Assembly: GCA_031472005.1 (NCBI GenBank)
Contig: PZJY01000010.1
Coordinates: forward strand, 682,001 to 746,000
DNA from: Tetracladium setigerum
Taxonomy: Eukaryota; Ascomycota; Leotiomycetes; Helotiales
Direction: 5' to 3'
DNA: 64,000 nucleotides
In this document: in pieces, positions 35,768 to 46,894 of the stretch
Layout: every line of letters begins with the position of its first letter
Numbering within the stretch: position 1 is the first letter of the stretch
Made by a program: the position numbers and the translations under genes
Notes under the pieces: generated by a model
Told to the model about the DNA's origin: nothing
The model's input: only the letters and a program-made list of their open reading frames with translations
The model's database searches: none

Positions 35768-36783
35768 ATGCAAGACTTGGCTGAAAGGAAGAAGCGGCAA
35801 AATCGTGTTCGCCAGAGAGCTTGGCGTAAGTACTTACTCCTGTCTTTGCGTTGGAGGTTGGACTACGGCCATCGGACCAGTCGGGAAGGCCCTATATATA
35901 CTGCTAGCTAAGCTGCACGATCTTAAATCTTATGTTATCTCGAGGTATGCAAACTAATTGAAAGCTAGGCCAGCGAAAGAGGGAAGCTGGCGAACCAAGG
36001 ACCAATGCCGATTCTACTTGGCGGGGTTATGGCATGCTGATTGCTACCGATGAAGACGCTTCTGCAACATCAGGAATCATATTTTCAAAACCAATTGTCC
36101 TAAAGAGCGACCGCAAAGACAGTTGTTCATATCCAACTCCTACAGTTGCGGCGTACCGCAGAATACCACAGAGAACTAATCTCATTCCCCCACTGTTAAC
36201 ATATACGACGGATGCAAATCTCGATCAACCCACGCCAACAATCATTTTCCCGCTCTCCTCAGACCACTGTCTCATCACGCTCGTTCAGTACAATGTTGTT
36301 CGCGCTATGATACACAATATGTCCATCTTATCGCTTCTATACTGCCTCCCTGAGAAATGCAGCCAGGCATTCGGTGTTCCTGTCCTCGATATCGTTCCAG
36401 CAGAAAGGATCCCCTTGGATCTCCAACCCACTCTCTTGCAACAATCTACACCTCACCCGTTTTGGATCAGCGCTATTCCTTTCCCGACCATGAGAGACAA
36501 TCTGATTCTTTTGGATGGGTCGTATGATAGTGATGATCTTTGTTATGATCTTGGCCAGGCTTTGTATGAAGGGTTCGATGATGTGGAGCGCCGCGGTTGT
36601 TTGGTGTGGGGAGATGCCTGGTCTATGTATGGATGGGAAGTGACTGAAGGTTTTGTAGAGAAGTGGGGATTCTTGCTCAATGGCTGTCTGGAATTATTGA
36701 TCGCGTCGACGAATTACTGGAGGGAGATACGCGGAGAGGACAAGCTGGTTGTGAAATCTGAGGAGGAGGTTGGGACCTTGTAA
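35768..36783 (+). CDS. bZIP-type transcription factor with DUF3425 domain
   Basis: Exons 35768-35825 and 35969-36783; 290 residues, in frame. The 143-nt intron splits the basic region: LAERKKRQNRVRQRAW joins to RQRKRE, giving the bZIP pattern N-x7-R. The C-terminal DUF3425 domain shows DHCLITLVQYNVVRAMIHN, PHPFWISAIPFPTMRDNLI and DDVERRGCLVWGD. In this family the leucine zipper is weak or absent, and none is obvious here. It is a probable nuclear regulator; members often sit in or near metabolite clusters. The start leaves almost no sequence before the basic region. An upstream exon cannot be excluded, but a repeat copy ends only about 60 bp before the ATG. Confidence 0.82.
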
Positions 36784-36914
36784 TGGAGTATGTTCAAGTA
36801 CCAGGATAAGCCACACCTAGGAGAGAAAGAGAGAGAGAGAGGATGTAAGATTACGACTGTAAGATGGAGACCTGACGTCTGATAGTATCAGAGGTATGAT
36901 GGACCTTCCTGCGA

Positions 36915-37803
36915 TCAATATGTCAAATACACACACTTCCCTTCCCACCCGCCTTCACAAATAGCCTTCTCAAAAATCCAACCCCCAACATCCTTCCGAC
37001 TAACAAAATACCCAATCTCAGGACCCGGCTCCTCAAGTCTTCCCTCGCCTCCTTCAACCCCCCATTCCCAACCCACCCTAAGCCCACCTTCACCTCTCGC
37101 AATCCCATCCGTCAACAGCAGCGGCCGCATCACCACAAAATCCCGCACATGTGTGCCTTTATCCTTAAAAACCACCTCCTCCATACGTTTCTTGTCGGCG
37201 AGAGGACTTCGGAGTAGGTAGTGATACTGCGCATAAATAGGCAATGGAATACCCCTCTTCCTCCCGCAGCCCGCGGTGCTTATAAGTACGAGAAGTGGTT
37301 TCTGGCCGGTGCTATTGTGCGTGATAGGGTGCTGCTGTGATGATGCAGACGCGAGATCCGAGAGAGCGGAAAACAGAGCTGCAATTGATGTTTCGCAGAT
37401 CGTGGGGTCAGTGAGGGGGAAGGGCTGTTTAATACTCCATTGGAAGGTTGGATATGCGCCGACGCCGCTGACGATTATGTCGACAAGTAGTTCCTCATTC
37501 TGGGGATTAATGAGGACTTTGAGGATAGCGGATGGGTCTTTCATGTCGCCTTGGTAAATGGTAAGGTACTGCTCGATGGTGTGGAGGGGGACATTGTGCT
37601 CTATGATCAGGAGAGTGCGAAGTTTGTCAGGTGTTCGCGCAACTGTGATTGAAAGGTTTTAGTGAAGTCATTGCGGATGGGTTTGGAGGGTAGAACGTAC
37701 GAGCATTGCAATGATGCCCTTCCTTCAGCGCACATGCCAGAGTGGTTGCCACACATCCACCAGTTGCGCCAAAGCAAGCAATGGTTAATTTTGGGGAAGA
37801 CAT
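36915..37803 (-). CDS. NmrA-like / atypical SDR NAD(P)-binding protein
   Basis: Minus-strand exons 37701-37803 and 36915-37642; 276 residues, intact. The N terminus holds a Rossmann motif, IACFGATGGCVATTLACAL (G-x-x-G-x-x-x type), and the intron falls inside that fold. DIIVSGVGAYP and LVLISTAGCGRKRG follow, as does a C-terminal VSRKDVGGWIFEKA block typical of NmrA-type sensors and atypical SDRs. No catalytic Tyr-x-x-x-Lys is visible, so a redox-sensing or regulatory role is as likely as catalysis. It converges on the bZIP gene (131 bp between stop codons). Confidence 0.8.
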
Positions 37804-37883
37804 AGCTCGGCTTGTCAAGTTTGGTGGTGCAGGAAAGCTCCTTTGAAGTTAGGCGATCTTGGAATACCCGCCGTAAGATGTGT

Positions 37884-37887
37884 GGTT

Positions 37888-37963
<76 letters not shown>

Positions 37964-37965
37964 TC
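37884..37965 (+). repeat. (TTTC)n microsatellite, about 20 units
   Basis: An uninterrupted TTTC tetranucleotide array that ends in TTTCC. It lies 80 bp upstream of the start of the minus-strand NmrA-like gene, so it sits in that gene's promoter or leader. It is open in several frames, which produces meaningless reading frames. Confidence 0.95.
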
Positions 37966-38807
37966 CAAAGCCATATTGGAAAGCTTTTATATACTTGTTT
38001 CGTTCCCAACTACTACTAGGCCCCGTTAGACGCCACCATCAAGTAAAGATCTTGACCACTGCATGAAAGCCGCATGAAGTGTAACTCGCAGCGTTACGTT
38101 CTAACTATATTGGGTGTGGCTCCAATTGAGGTTTATTCCTTGCAGCCAGTCGGAGATGGCTGATTAACAGCTGTGCCGTACGCACCTGAGTACGAAGGGG
38201 TCAGATTACAGCCAGGATGGCGAAGCCATCGCGAGAGGGCCATCTTCACCTTTTGTTTCATACTACTCGATGATAGATAGAGGATGAGGAATTGCCCTCG
38301 GGGGATTTTATCATCTTGTAAGAAAGACCCGACAGTGCGAGAGAATGACCAGCATACTTCTCCAAAACAACAAAAACTTGCTTTCCACGTGTTGAGTAGC
38401 ACGGCTGGTCGCACGAGAGGAAGTCTTTCCTTCACTTCCCAGAGCATCATCAACTGGAGCTCCCATGATATTACTAAACCTTGATATTACTAAAAACAAC
38501 CTTAACTTACACCTCTACAGTAAGACTGCCCTCCCTTTCACCCCAAGTTCCATCCAACCACTGCCCGCTCTCGGGCTCATCTCTCTCTCAATCGCAATCG
38601 CCAGAACCATCCCCCAACTGTAGAAGGGAGAATTGAGAGATTAGATTGAATTGAAACCGTCAAAGGCGGAGAACATACTTGGTTGTTAAAAGTTGCTTTG
38701 TGAGTTTGGCAGTAGTAGGATGTCGTGAGAGATGTGCTTGGCGGAGTGGTGGAGAGGGAGTTGGGAATGAGTAGACCATTTTGCCCAGGTAGTCCATTCT
38801 GCACGTC

Positions 38808-38970
38808 GCACTTCTTCAAGTTGCGCTTATCGGCCTATCGGCTCGGCTTCTAGAAACCTTCTTTATTAGACTTATAAGAACCTGCTAATTCGTTTATCTG
38901 AGGGTTTATTTAAGAATTTGCCAAGGAAGCATATTATTCAAATATTGTATGCTCTCGCGCCGCTAGTGAT
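38808..38970 (+). repeat. Dispersed repeat, copy B
   Basis: Second copy of the repeat at 35583-35707, same orientation and longer by an internal segment near 38,890-38,940. It keeps more C and G than copy A. With copy A it flanks the bZIP/NmrA-like pair as direct repeats. Confidence 0.6.
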
Positions 38971-39339
38971 CGAGGCACGCGACCATGTTGGGTGGATGCA
39001 TGTAGTAATTTCGCGAGCCCACAATAGCGGGACGTATCGCGGGTACTGACTTCCGAACTCACAAATGCTTTTACAGTATCATGATACCCAGCCGAGATCC
39101 GTACGTCGAATTCTTGGCGAGTGGACCGCCCTCTACTCTGACCAAGGCAATGTCAACCCACTCAGTGGATGCCGATGTTGCCACGAGAAACTTGTGGGAA
39201 AGGGGATGGGAGTTACTTATACATATAACTGCCATGCCGTGCCCGATCTACATTCTGGGCGGCCCGTCCATTCAAATCACTAATTACTTGTAGGTTTGAG
39301 GACTTGGGAGCCATCTGGGCGACACCGAAACTTGTCACG

Positions 39340-40391
39340 ATGAACAACCTCCTCCTCGCCAGCCTTCTCGTTACACTGCCTCTGGTGTGTGCCAGCCAGT
39401 CACGTGCTCCCCCTCAGCACGAAATGAATCCGTGTGCGCAGACACGCACATTTTCCTCGCCCGGGGCTTGAACGAGCCTTATCCAGGCCGACAAAAGGAT
39501 TTCGTGGGACAGATCATTGCGGCGCTTTCGTCCGCCTCCGCTATTGCCGATTATGAAGATATTCTTTACTATAGCACTTTCGATGCGGTCTATTGCGATT
39601 CGATTTTCGAGGGTGTCGCAAATGGGATATCGCAGATTACAGCGTACAACGAACGCTGTCCAGATGCGAAGTTGGTCGTGAGTGGCTACTCGCAAGGCGC
39701 GTATGTAGTTGGCGATATGTTTGCAGGAGGAGGAGGAACCTTTGGAGATTGTGTGCAGGGTAGTAATGAGGGCTTGAAGGTGGACTCGGATGCTGGGAGA
39801 ATGGGTAAGTGCTCACTATCTTGGTTGAAAACTAATGTATACTGACTTTGGCACCAAGTTACTGCTGTATTGTTATGGGGTTCAAAACGTCACACTGCCT
39901 CACAGCCGTACAATACATTCTCCGGCGCCGATACGAACGGGACTTATCCTCGGCCAGCTGCAGAACTGAGCGCTTTGAAAAAGTGGGCGCCTGTCCTACG
40001 TGACTATTGTGTCATCACGGATCCCAATTGTGCAGGCGGGCAAGTGTTTGAGGATCATTGGAATTATTTCGAGTTGTACTCCGATCAGGCGACGGAGTGG
40101 GTTCAGAAGCAGGTTCAGAATAATGTCACTGCAGACTCATCGGCGGCCGAGTCGAGCACTACCACCACTTCATCTGCTGTGTCTTCAAGTACGAGTTTCA
40201 CCAGTTCAGAAACGCCATCTACGACTCAGACGCCAGAAATGTCATCTACAGCATCACCAACTGTCTCTGGTGGAGCGTCGACTTTACCGTCTGAAAGTGC
40301 CGCTGCAACAGCCGGGAGTGCGGCTATATCATCGTATCAAATCAAGTTGCTTGGACTAGCACTTGCAGGGTCCTTAGTTATATGCATATAG
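39340..40391 (+). CDS. Cutinase family serine esterase with Ser/Thr tail and GPI-type signal (one-base frame break)
   Basis: Exons 39340-39804 and 39859-40391; about 332 residues. A signal peptide (MNNLLLASLLVTLPLV) is followed by the cutinase alpha/beta-hydrolase core: DTHIFLARGLNEPYPGRQ, VSGYSQGAYVVGD with the nucleophile Ser in G-Y-S-Q-G, the Asp in DYCVITDPNC and the His near VFEDHWNYFE. A Ser/Thr-rich linker follows, then a hydrophobic end (LLGLALAGSLVICI) suggesting a GPI anchor. Family members (CE5) hydrolyse cutin or acetylated polysaccharides outside the cell. The signal peptide and the core are in different frames; one base is missing somewhere between about 39352 and 39390. Confidence 0.87.
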
Positions 40392-41056
40392 AGCGAGCCT
40401 CTATGCTTTAAAGTGTTGTATTCTCTACCCAATAGCTTTTAATAGTCCTGTTCGATGTAGGATAAGAGGGTTATAACTAGCATTTTTCTCCTAATGAATC
40501 CCATTTCAATGAGCTACTCAAGAGAATTCGCCAGCAGGTCGATCATTCATAAAACCAATAACTGAATACTGCCTGATTCTCTGCTGAGTCGGTAGAGGCA
40601 ACCTCGACCGATCCACACCTGTGTGAAGGCATAGGATACTTGGCTGAGTCGTCGTCAAAACCCTGGTCAGGCAGAGGTTGACATAACTAACAAGATGGAG
40701 TAGATAGATACATTATGCAAAAGGTTCGGGGGTCGCAGTAGGGCATGGTCTCGAGCAGTTGTTGAGCCATCAAGTCAGTGTAGCTGCAAAGCGAGCGGAA
40801 ACGGCATGTTCAGGCTGAGACAATTCAGTCAGCTCAAGCAGCCTCGCGGCAATAACATTGTCCCATATCACCATAAGCGCACAAGACCGATAGTCAACTA
40901 AGCTAGATTTATAGCTTGAAACCATTGCCATAGCAACATACGAAGCCATATTCATCCTTTTAGCATGCTTCGCGTCTATCGACACAAAGGAAATCGAAAG
41001 CTTAGATAGGAGACAATGAAAGAAAGAAATCCAGAGTCCGGATTTTACCTCCCGTC

Positions 41057-41200
41057 TTTGAAGTTCATTTAGCGGCCTTGTATATTAGCGGGATATACTC
41101 AAGGAGTGTCAGAAAAGGCTCATGAAATTTTAGGAATTAGTAAAGCGGGAATTACTACGTTTATTAGTTACACTCTAAAATACTACATAGTTAATTCACG
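41057..41200 (+). mobile_element. Tc1/mariner-like transposase N-terminal remnant
   Basis: Two overlapping plus-strand frames give EVHLAALYI and then GYTQGVSEKAHEILGISKAG. This resembles the helix-turn-helix start of Tc1/mariner-type transposases. The two parts need one extra base to join, and stops follow at about 41,216. No DDE catalytic part or terminal inverted repeats found. Confidence 0.35.
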
Positions 41201-41278
41201 TAAAAGGGAGATAGTATAAGACTAACAACACGTTTAAGGAAGTTAAAACTTACTCCATTAAAGTACATTAATTAATTG

Positions 41279-41660
41279 TAACGGTCACTTTTTACTCGCA
41301 AGTAAATAGCTAAGTTAAGTTAATATTCGGTATGTCACATGGTTATTGAACCCCAACCACTCACGAGGGTTGGTCGACGGTCTGGTGGTGCTTCTCCTGA
41401 CCTATGTGGCAGCACTATAACGGCCAGGGATAATCGACAGTAAAATATTACTGTCGATCATATGATTAGGGCGGGCACCAGCGCAACCAGCAAGTCCGGT
41501 GCTTGACCAGGGCTTGACCGCTGGTCGCCCACCCCTATATATATGTAGCTCTGTCCCTTCGTAAAAGGGGCAGAGATTAGTTTATCACTGATTATTCTAC
41601 TTGCTCAACACCACCTTTTCGCCTTCTATTCGTTACCCATTTCACACTATCTCTAATCAC
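41279..41660 (+). mobile_element. Candidate LTR or solo LTR
   Basis: Starts TGTAACGGTCAC, is much less AT-rich than its flanks, carries a TATATATATG box at about 41,537-41,546 and right after it a hairpin CTCTGTCCC..GGGGCAGAG. It also has an inverted repeat with arms ATCGACAGTA/TACTGTCGAT at about 41,429-41,455. TG start, TATA box and following hairpin are typical of an LTR U3-R junction. No second copy or target duplication was found in the window. Confidence 0.4.
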
Positions 41661-42959
41661 TTATTAAAAGTAAAGGCGGACTTAACGCTAATCTCGAAAT
41701 AGAGTTCTTCTCCTATAGCTAGTGATAATTATTCTACCTTACGCGAGCTATCTTAAGGAAGAGCAAGGTTATAGTTCTCGATAAGATCTCTAGTAACGTT
41801 AATTATAAAAGTGATACGTTAATACAATGAGTAATTCAGGAAGAATTCAAGTAATACACGATTATTACGATAGCCTATAGGTTAGATACTATCTTAGATT
41901 TTAATAAGATCACTTTGCTTAGAAGTGGAGAGTTATTAGAATTTAATACTCTAAGGACGTTACTAGAGAGAGACAGCGCGTTCCGAGACCTCTATCATTC
42001 ATGATCAAGGTAATCAACCTAGGTCCACATTTAGACCACGAAGATCTCTAGCCTGCTATAGAAAGAAGATTAAATGATTTCAAAAACCCAATTGGCATAT
42101 TTCTTCCCGGGAAAAACCTCATGTTAGTCTATTTACAGTATTATGTTCATTATATAAACTTCATAACACAACGCTACCATTCCAATACAACATCCATTCC
42201 GATTCCCATCTTGATACAATACCACAGACCAATGCCACTCTTCCAGGCCCCGTGGCTATACCTACCGTTACATCATATCCTTACACATTGTACAAAATAA
42301 AATTATTTACATTGAAGGATGGATAGCGCTTCGGGCCTTACATTCGTCACGAAGGTCTCGTTCGTTGCTTTCCAGGCTTCTCCCAAACTAATAGCTTCGC
42401 CTTTCTACTTTCAACCCTATAAAAATAAGACTTGTCCCAGCTGTTATAAAACTCTAGTTCTTAGAATAAGATTAGCTCCGAGTAGTATTAGCTGTATTAG
42501 TCTTCTTCGAAGTCGAAGCTCGCCGCTCGACTATAGCCTCCGCTACTACTGCTTCACATTATTTCTTAAGAATATCGCGAAGCTTATAATTAGCTATAAT
42601 ATATACCTTAAGAAAACTTATATCTATATTCAATCATAGGGTCGCTTTAACTAGTACTCTTAGAGTATATAGTATCGAAGAAAGATTAGGCAAATCGGTT
42701 AGAATAATGAAGGGATCCAAAAGCGAATCGGGTTTCGAGAGGGGGAATTGATATCGAGGGATTCACTACAGGTGATTTTCACACTATATAAGGGAGTGAT
42801 ATTATCTATATATTTTTCTTTACGAATAATATAGTGAATACTGACAGCTGAAAATATATATAAGACTATAAGAGGTCGTTGATTCCGACTTACTAAGAAG
42901 ATATTGCGCTTATTAGACGTTTGTGACTTATAAGTCTATCGCAGTCTAGTACTTACCCT

Positions 42960-43909
42960 TATTTTGAATAAGACACCTAATCGTATTATGAATAGTGATT
43001 CTAAGTCGAGTATTAATATCAAAGTATCTTATAGGTAGTCTATTGTAATAATAATAGTAAGGTAGAGGTAACATAAACTCATCATCGACACCGTGATATA
43101 GGAGAGTCATGGCTTCGAGAGCCTCTTCCCAACGGTTGTTGGCGAGATATCTGGGTGATTCTGGAAGTAGGTAGAGACCGAAGGAGAGGATGATAGCAGG
43201 TGTCATTTAGATACCCTATGGAATTCTGAATGCGGCTGGGCCTTTGGCGTGGCTTGCTCCGTAGGGTATATAGAACATAATTATAATTCCCCAGATGAGG
43301 GCCCATTATTGACAGCCTACGAGACGGCCTCGTTTGCTTAGGAGTGCAATTTCGGAAATGTAGACTGGTACTTGGGCCGAGTAAATACCTACTACTAGAT
43401 CGTTGATGATTCGTCCTATAATAAGCTTAGGGATGTTCTGGGCTGCGCAGACGATAATGGAGCTGATAATACTGCATGAAGTTAGTAGTGTGAGTGTTGA
43501 GAGAATGCAGTATTTACCAGAAGACGGAACCGCTTTGAATTTTACGACCCAATTTGTCGCTAAGAGTGCCTGATATTAAAACTCCAACCCAGGACCCGGC
43601 AGCCATAGAAGCAGTGATTCCACCCTGTGTTACAGAGCGAGGACCAGGGCAATTTGGCTTGTCGTTGAAACCTGGTCCATCTGGGCCTTGGTTGAAGTAA
43701 CAGAGATATGCATCTGTGGATATGATGGCGCACATGGAAGAAATATCAAAACCAAAGAGGCCGTCGCCGATCACTGCAATGGCAGTGATAAAGTAAATGT
43801 TACCAGTGTGCCACATTGTGACCAATTGAGTGTGTTGTTTGATTATGTTGTGTAATGTAATGTTTTTGAATGTGAAGAATGACTTGGAGTGAATGAATAA
43901 ACGAGGCAT
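42960..43909 (-). pseudogene. MFS sugar transporter, RIP-damaged and truncated
   Basis: Minus strand. Exon 1 runs from about 43909 (a start at 43816 giving MWHTGNIYFITAIAV is more typical) to 43518. An intron at 43472-43517 follows, then sequence from 43471 down. The N-terminal half of a hexose-type transporter is clear: IGDGLFGFDISSM, the loop LSDKLGRKIQ, LLSKRGRLVG and LLPESPRYLANNRW. Three in-frame stops in exon 2 are each one C-to-T or G-to-A step from the expected codon (two CAA to TAA, one TGG to TAG). The match ends near 42,960 in AT-rich sequence, so the C-terminal six helices are gone. No transport function is expected. Confidence 0.88.
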
Positions 43910-44985
43910 TGTGATTTCTTATGTTGTAAAGCTCGATAGACTTGAAATTTCTTCATGACGCTCGAACGAGTATCGATAGTCCGAGTTTGATCACAAGATT
44001 AGGGAAGGTGGGGACATTAACATGCTAGAAAATAATAGCTGTTGTGTTGAGTGTAGGGGTAGGGACTTAGAACAAACCTGATATGGAAGAGTTTCGGAAA
44101 GTACAAGGTGGAAAATAACGAAGTAATGATGAAAAGGCATGTGAGTACGGAATACAAATTTCGGCAAGAATATCATTTGCACTGGGAACAGATTCTATGG
44201 CATTGAACCTTCGAAAATTTCCACCCAAGTGGAAAGCAAAAACGAAGCAAAAACGGATGAAGTTGCGAAGTAAAGCAGAGTTGCAGTCCGGAAGAGGCCT
44301 GCTCCTCGTCATCGTCACACCTCTCTCTCTCTTGGATTTCAACGAACGACGACTTGGTCCAGAGCCCACTGGGCTCATCCGTCTAGATCCCCTGGTCAGT
44401 GATTACGTGAGTGAAAAGGTCGCAGCGTTATCAGCCTCACCGGAGACACCCAGCGATCACCCCTCTAGAAAACAGTGTTGAGCAGACCAGCTCTCCGGAC
44501 CTGTACTCGGCGGACGAAGAGTCACCCATGGTCCGAGAAACCAACAAGCGAGTCAAACAAGAAGACATCGACAACATGGGGGACAATCACAAAACAAGGG
44601 TGTTCTTTGATGAAGGCGCTCAGGGAGAATACATGCTATTCGAAACAGCAGCAAAGTCCATGCTCTCCGAACACACGGCTAGAGAACTCAAGTTGAAAAG
44701 CATGCTCTGAAATCACGCCTTAGGAGAAGCGGTAAAAGCTGCATTCGGGGGGAAATCTCGAGAAAGGGCTCGTGACGAGCTCGATCGCCTTCGGCATGTG
44801 AGCCATGATATTGCTGAGTACATGCTTGCCGTCAACAAACTAGCGGCCCTCCCCCCATCACATCACTACTCGGCAATACGAAAGAAGTCGTGCAGCCAAG
44901 GGTGGTCAGTCAGGAGGGGGAAACGCCCACGGCACAAAGCCCGTGAAAGAACCATTGATATCTTGTAGAAAGAGATTGAACTTTT
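43910..44985. other. Intergenic interval with a broken hypothetical gene
   Basis: The left part is the upstream region of the MFS pseudogene. The right part holds the decayed coding sequence listed separately. Nothing else is supported. Confidence 0.4.
44197..44905 (+). pseudogene. Decayed hypothetical coding sequence
   Basis: Plus-strand protein-like sequence in more than one frame. After about 44,450 one frame reads SVEQTSSPDLYSADEESP, TRVFFDEGAQGEYMLFETAA and, beyond an in-frame TGA at 44708-44710 (one step from CGA), NHALGEAVKAAFGGKSRERA and RHVSHDIAEYMLAVNKLAAL. The continuity across the stop suggests a real gene with a C-to-T change. Upstream joins are unclear. No family recognised. 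Confidence 0.4.
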
Positions 44986-46252
44986 CTACGTAGGTTTTCT
45001 TCCATACACGCAATATACGAAAAGGAACAGATGATGCTTCGGATCCTTGATCTCCGCTCGCACATTAGCAAGAAATATGTGGACAGTATTTGCATCCCAA
45101 CCAAGAACTCTAGTAAACAATGCTAGAGTATATGCCTCAAGTGAATCCAGAACAGCCTGATTATCAGTTAGCAATGTTTTTACAGGCTTGAACGACGTCA
45201 TACCACTCCTTGATACCGCCCAATTTCTTTCATTCTCTTGTCTCTTGCCCAGCCTAATATTGGAATCTGGCTTTGTAAGTTTAAGTTGCCGATGATCATG
45301 GGGAGCTACGAACTTTGTACTTGTCTTCTTGAACCTCCTCGAAACCCGCCCTGACAAGATTATCATATATAGTTTCAGCGACGTTCATCTCCTTTCCAAA
45401 CACTTTTGCGGCTTCCTTGACCTTCTCCATCATCTCTTTAGTGAAAGGAGGGACTTCTCCATCCTCAGAGAGTATGTCGACGGCATGCTCCTGAACCTCA
45501 ATCCACCCACCGGGCGACATGTGTTCCAGTGACTGTGCGAATAATTTGTTCCAGTCGCTGATGCTGCCACCCATATTGCGAACATGGATGTAATCAAACG
45601 GCTCGTCTCTACTGTAGGCCCACTCGCTTTCGGCATTGTCAATTTCGAAGCTCAGGTTAGGAGGAACCCATGTTGGCTGGATGGCACTCAAATCGTTTGC
45701 GATGACGGCAGCTCCAGGAAATTGATCTGCAAAGTCTATTGCCCAAATGCCAGTGCCGGTACCGACGTCCAACACTCGCTGTACCTTGTTGGTAATCGGA
45801 GCTCGGAACAGCTCCCCACGTAGGATGAGCATCCAGATGTGATGGACCAAGTCCAGTCGTTCCTGAGGAGGTCAGATCACGTGACGACCCGCAACGGTGA
45901 TGGAGTACCTGTTCTTCACTGTCATTTGGCATGATGTACTGTCCATCATGGAAGGCATGATATGTGCGACCATTTTCGTACTTGTAGTTCCGGATTGACG
46001 AGGTTAACGTTGTCGTGTCACTAAGATCTGAAGTATCCCCGATTGCAGAGTCTGTTTCGAACCCGCGATCCTTGGTGGCCTTGTGTCAGCTGGTTCGACT
46101 TGCAGAAGAAAGGAAAGCCTTCGTTGGCGTACGTTGTCTATCTCGACGGGCTCGTTGCCATCTGGCGCGTTGGTGTCGGGAGATGCTGCGGACGGCGGGA
46201 CATTTGGCGAGGCGAGCGATGATGGCTCGTCCAAAGGCGAATCTAGAGCCAT
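44986..46252 (-). CDS. LaeA-like SAM-dependent methyltransferase
   Basis: Minus-strand exons 46133-46252, 45909-46079, 45310-45862, 45204-45253 and 44986-45156; 354 residues, in frame with no corrections. A Pro/Ser-rich N terminus leads to DSAIGDTSDLSDTTTLTSS and the family block YHAFHDGQYIMPNDSEEQ, ERLDLVHHIW. Motif I is RVLDVGTGTGIWAIDFADQF, followed by VIANDLSAIQP, FDYIHVRNMGGS and SPGGWIEVQEHAVD. The C terminus has LALFTRVLGWDANTVHIFLANV and VYGRKPT. LaeA-type proteins influence secondary metabolism, but this broad family includes many pathway methyltransferases. Its start faces the P450 start 642 bp away. The donor of intron 3 (C|GTAGCT) was chosen by reading frame. Confidence 0.87.
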
Positions 46253-46894
46253 GGTCGAGACAGGATGGAGGACTGTACTATATGTAGTGTATGTACAGCA
46301 GAATGGTATGGGTAGTTAGTTCGCCAGGGCAACAACTACTTCACTTCCTGCTGTCGAGCAATGGTTAGGTTTAATAGCATATGGCCGGTCATGGCTAAGC
46401 GCGCACATTGTTGGCGACGTCGTCGCAGTCAGTATGTACAGTACTGTCCCATTCCGACTTCCCCGCCCACCCACACACACCCCACACCAGGGGTGTGTGC
46501 TTTTAGGGTGCTTCCTCCGGGCATGACGGGGAGTAGCCGATGCCGACGCCCCCACGTTCATGTCGCGTTTATTGCCATGCCACGTACGTTGCAGAGGAGG
46601 AGGAGGAGTAGGAGGAAGATAAAGAAGAAAGGATGCAAAATAAAAATGGGAACAAAAATGGGGATGGCCCCATTCCGTCTGTGCGGGACGGGTGACCTAA
46701 CTACTGTCACTTGGTCCCATGCACACACACACACACACTGCACGGAGGCTGATGGCAGGAATACAAAGATGACGAGCCTCGCTCCCCCCTCTCTATCCAT
46801 CCATCCATCCATCCATCCTGTACTGTAGCTTTCCCGGGAGTTTGGGTATTGATTGCCGCCTGCTGCCCATCTCTCGCCTCGTTGGCCTCCAACC
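46253..46894. promoter_or_regulatory. Divergent promoter, LaeA-like MT / P450
   Basis: A 642-bp shared upstream region. It contains CA-rich repeats at about 46,468-46,492 and 46,722-46,738, a GGA-rich purine stretch at about 46,590-46,620 and a CCAT tandem array at about 46,796-46,818. Close head-to-head placement suggests possible co-expression. Confidence 0.55.

Larger units (their letters stand above)
37804..39339. other. Intergenic region with microsatellite, repeat copy B and weak coding trace
   Basis: Besides the (TTTC)n tract and the dispersed repeat copy listed separately, the minus strand at about 38,515-38,785 shows two protein-like pieces separated by a plausible intron. One piece ends in SGQWLDGTWGEREGSLTVEV, but an in-frame TGA breaks it, so this may be a decayed small gene. 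Nothing else is supported. Confidence 0.35.
40392..42959. other. AT-rich transposon-derived interval
   Basis: Holds a transposase-like remnant, an LTR-like segment (both listed separately) and further AT-rich, stop-rich sequence from about 41,640 to 42,950. That sequence is poor in C/G and looks RIP-mutated. No functional gene. Confidence 0.5.

Noticed and set aside
37812..38066. Open frames of repeated Phe/Leu/Ser or Lys/Glu/Arg across the TTTC array
   Set aside because: Tetranucleotide repeats open all frames; no flanking coding signal.
38133..38453. 106-codon minus-strand frame
   Set aside because: No motifs, and no neighbouring exon fits; probably chance.
42319..42639. 106-codon plus-strand frame in AT-rich DNA
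   Set aside because: Compositional artefact inside transposon-derived sequence.
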